Shown here: positions 4,652 to 6,742 of the stretch, in pieces
Layout: each line of letters starts with the position of its first letter
How positions within the stretch are numbered: position 1 is the first letter of the stretch
Assembly: GCA_016205055.1 (NCBI GenBank)
Contig: JACQJK010000007.1
Location: 1-6,742, forward strand
Reading direction: 5' to 3'
Length of the DNA stretch: 6,742 nucleotides
Source: Candidatus Doudnabacteria bacterium
GTDB lineage: Bacteria; Patescibacteriota; Doudnabacteria; UBA920; 2-01-FULL-50-11
Program-made: the position numbers and the translations under genes
The notes under the pieces: generated by a model
The model's input: the letters and a program-made list of their open reading frames with translations, nothing else
Told to the model about the DNA's origin: nothing
The model's database searches: none

Positions 4652-6733
4652 CTAAAACTTCAGGATCCTCAAAAGGTTGCTGTTTTGATCGGTCCATAAA
4701 ATCTTTTTCGGAAAACTTTCCGCAGTAGTGCCTTGTTTCCACGGATCCAAAAATTCCCGATCGATCAAGCCCCGCCTCCCCATTAAAATCCAGTCGTTGC
4801 GGAAAATATTTTTGTCAATTACCGAATCCGCTCCTACCAGAAATGCTTTTAGCCCGAATTGTTCCGCCAACGCAAAAACCACCGGCCGTAAATCCAAGTG
4901 AATGTTGGTAATATGAAACGCGATAACTCCATTTTGATCCACATGCTTTAAATAAACCTCCATGGCCTCTTGCGTTAAAAGATGAACGGGTATGGCATCG
5001 CCGGAAAACGCGTCTATTGCCAGCAGGTCAAAGTCCTGCTGCTCCTCCCTTTCCATTGAAACTCGCGCGTCCCCGATCGCGATTTCTTTGTTGGCCAAAG
5101 AATCCCTTAAAAACGAAAAATAATTCTCGGCCACACTTCCCACCTCGGGATTAAGCTCGTAGAATTTGATGAAATCGCCCGCGCCCGCGTAAGCGGCGAG
5201 CGTACCAGCGCCCAAGCCCACGACTCCGATCCGCAACTTCTCGCCGTCAAGATTTTTTAAAAGCGTACCCACCCCGCTGTTTTCTCCGTAGTAAGTCGTG
5301 GGCAGTCGCCTTTCTGATTCTCCGGCAAACTGCATGCCGTGATTAATCCGGCCGTTGAGCAAAGTATAGTGGCGGAACTGGCCCTGCTCTTTACCGCCCC
5401 CGACAACTCGTATCACGCCAAAAAAATTTCTTTTTTGGTAGATGGTTCCGGGTTTGGGAGAAAGACCGTTGAGTATGATCGCAACCAGCAGCAAAGAGAA
5501 CGCAACTGTAAAAACCATCTTTTCCTTGGACAGCGTCATTGCACCAGCGACCGATTCCGGCAGGTTTGCAAAATTTACCGCAAAAGCTACGATTGCCACC
5601 AAGACCACGCTCACATGAAGTTCCAAAATAGACGGGAAATACCGCGGGGCGATGAGAGCGGCGATCAAGCCGCCGACCGCTCCACCGACCGCAAGCATCA
5701 GATAAAAGAACGAAATTTTTTCTGTCCCTGGCTTGGCTTGCGCTAATTCCCCGTGGCAAAGCATACAGCCGGAAAAAAGCAGAACTGCGTAAATGGCGAT
5801 TTGAAAGAGCAAAGCCACGTTAGCGCCGGCATAACTCATAAACAGCCAAAATACCACGGCCAACGCGAAAAACAACCCGTAAACTTTGCGATGGTACCAG
5901 CGCGGGTCGTCGAAAGTTAAAACAAAAGACAGTAAATATAAACTCAAAGGAATGATCCACAGGAGCGGGAACGAGGCAATGTCTTGGGTCAAGGAATTTG
6001 TGACGGCCAGAAGCAGCAGGGAACCGGCAGCGGAAAGAAACAGCCATTTTACGACCTCGGCTATTCCGATATGTTCTTCAATGACGCCACCGGAAAGTTC
6101 CCGGCTAGTTTCTTGCTTCTGATTTTTCTTGGCAAGATGAAAAACGCCGGCTACCAAAAAGAAAACCGTGTAAACCACAAATATCCCCGACCATACTGCC
6201 GCTTGATTGTTTCCTGAAAAAATCGGCTCAAACACCAGCGGGAAAGACAGCAAAGCCAAAAAAGCAGCAAGATTGGAAAGCGCGTATAGCCGCAAGGGGG
6301 AAGAAAATCCTTGACGGGAAAGCCAAACGCTTAAGATCGGAATCGAGCTGGACAAAGCCAGGTAAGGAAGAGCGACCGTATAAAAAAGCAACTTTAAAAT
6401 ATGCCAAGACGGCTCCGTGCCGCCCGCTAATTTCCAAAAAGCGTCGGGGACTATGGGTAAAAAAAACACAGCCGCTCCCAGCAACAAAAAATGAATCAGC
6501 GCTTGCCAAGGCGCGGGGAGATATTTTGTCGCAAAATGAGCATAAGCGTATCCGGCCACCAGCATGATTTGAAAAAACAACATTGCCGTAATCCACACAG
6601 CCGGTATGCCCCCGAACCAAGGCAAAATTAACTTTCCCAAAAGCGGCTGAACCTGGAAAAGCAAAAACGAACTTAAAAAAGCGGTTGCCAGAACCGCCGT
6701 TAAAAAAAATTTAGAAACACGGTTTTCAAACAA
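4652..6733 (-). CDS. Membrane-fused spermidine-synthase-like protein (N-terminal membrane segments plus C-terminal synthase-fold domain)
   Basis: The C-terminal part resembles spermidine synthase, which transfers an aminopropyl group from decarboxylated SAM to putrescine; the N-terminal part is a multi-pass membrane region. I count about 12-13 hydrophobic segments (near 10-28, 44-66, 78-97, 112-132, 150-170, 179-200, 228-246, 253-272, 283-301, 304-324, 340-362, 369-389, 405-423). The cytoplasmic domain then shows LNGRINHGMQF (458-468), TTYYGENSGVG (479-489), nucleotide motif VGLGAGTLA (505-513), acidic Glu526 in YELNPE, GDARVSM (554-560) and DAFSGDAIPVHLLT (574-587). These are typical of proteins annotated as fused MFS/spermidine synthase. 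Whether the domain makes polyamines, and what the membrane part does, is not established here. Only a TTG at 6733 offers a start, and the frame stays open to the edge, so the true start may lie just outside. The family usually begins a few residues before the first helix, so little is missing. Confidence 0.88.
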   Translation of the reverse strand: MFENRVSKFFLTAVLATAFLSSFLLFQVQPLLGKLILPWFGGIPAVWITAMLFFQIMLVAGYAYAHFATKYLPAPWQALIHFLLLGAAVFFLPIVPDAFWKLAGGTEPSWHILKLLFYTVALPYLALSSSIPILSVWLSRQGFSSPLRLYALSNLAAFLALLSFPLVFEPIFSGNNQAAVWSGIFVVYTVFFLVAGVFHLAKKNQKQETSRELSGGVIEEHIGIAEVVKWLFLSAAGSLLLLAVTNSLTQDIASFPLLWIIPLSLYLLSFVLTFDDPRWYHRKVYGLFFALAVVFWLFMSYAGANVALLFQIAIYAVLLFSGCMLCHGELAQAKPGTEKISFFYLMLAVGGAVGGLIAALIAPRYFPSILELHVSVVLVAIVAFAVNFANLPESVAGAMTLSKEKMVFTVAFSLLLVAIILNGLSPKPGTIYQKRNFFGVIRVVGGGKEQGQFRHYTLLNGRINHGMQFAGESERRLPTTYYGENSGVGTLLKNLDGEKLRIGVVGLGAGTLAAYAGAGDFIKFYELNPEVGSVAENYFSFLRDSLANKEIAIGDARVSMEREEQQDFDLLAIDAFSGDAIPVHLLTQEAMEVYLKHVDQNGVIAFHITNIHLDLRPVVFALAEQFGLKAFLVGADSVIDKNIFRNDWILMGRRGLIDREFLDPWKQGTTAESFPKKILWTDQNSNLLRILKF

Positions 6734-6742
6734 TTTTAAAAA

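Noticed and set aside
4467..4742. 91-codon minus-strand frame across the convergent intergenic region
   Set aside because: It overlaps the ends of both real genes and the terminator in another frame; no homology recognised.
5339..5746. 135-codon plus-strand frame inside the fused synthase gene
   Set aside because: Antisense to membrane segments and the synthase domain; composition is mixed and charged with no domain.

Overview
The window reads as a piece of a bacterial chromosome with moderate GC. It carries a four-gene export operon on the minus strand, a divergent and broken deaminase gene on the plus strand, and a large membrane-fused spermidine-synthase-like gene on the minus strand. The split MacB-type ATPase and permease, an adaptor whose hairpin tip is replaced by another domain, weak ribosome binding sites, tight gene packing and the absence of an outer-membrane channel gene suggest a monoderm or Patescibacteria (CPR/Parcubacteria-like) genome. 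That placement is inference; no marker gene is present to settle it. No tRNA, rRNA, CRISPR array or transposase was seen.

Layout. Positions 1-920 (minus) are the N-terminal 306 codons of a MacB/FtsX-type permease that runs off the left edge. Positions 925-1641 (minus) encode its LolD/MacB-type ATPase. Positions 1649-3217 (minus) encode a 522-residue HlyD/MacA-like adaptor with a beta-rich insertion in its coiled-coil hairpin. Positions 3249-3545 (minus) encode a small AbrB/SpoVT-type DNA-binding protein. Transcription order is regulator, adaptor, ATPase, permease, with gaps of 31, 7 and 4 bases, so one operon is likely. A near-consensus sigma70-type promoter (3605-3633) precedes the regulator. 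A 22-bp inverted repeat (3574-3595) sits just after the predicted transcription start, where an autorepressor would bind.

The 381-base intergenic region 3546-3926 also holds a perfect 30-bp palindrome (3687-3716) and a second, plus-strand promoter (3873-3901). That promoter drives a cytidine-deaminase-family gene (3927-4510) which has a strong ribosome binding site but is frameshifted. The cause is visible: an 8-bp tandem duplication at 4012-4027. Removing one copy restores a continuous 191-residue protein. The gene ends in a clear intrinsic terminator (4529-4562).

Converging on it from the right is a 693-codon minus-strand gene (4652-6733): about a dozen membrane segments followed by a spermidine-synthase-like methyltransferase-fold domain. 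Its start lies at or just beyond the right edge.

The least explained parts are the adaptor insertion, the palindromes around the regulator promoter, and the clean 8-bp duplication that breaks the deaminase.
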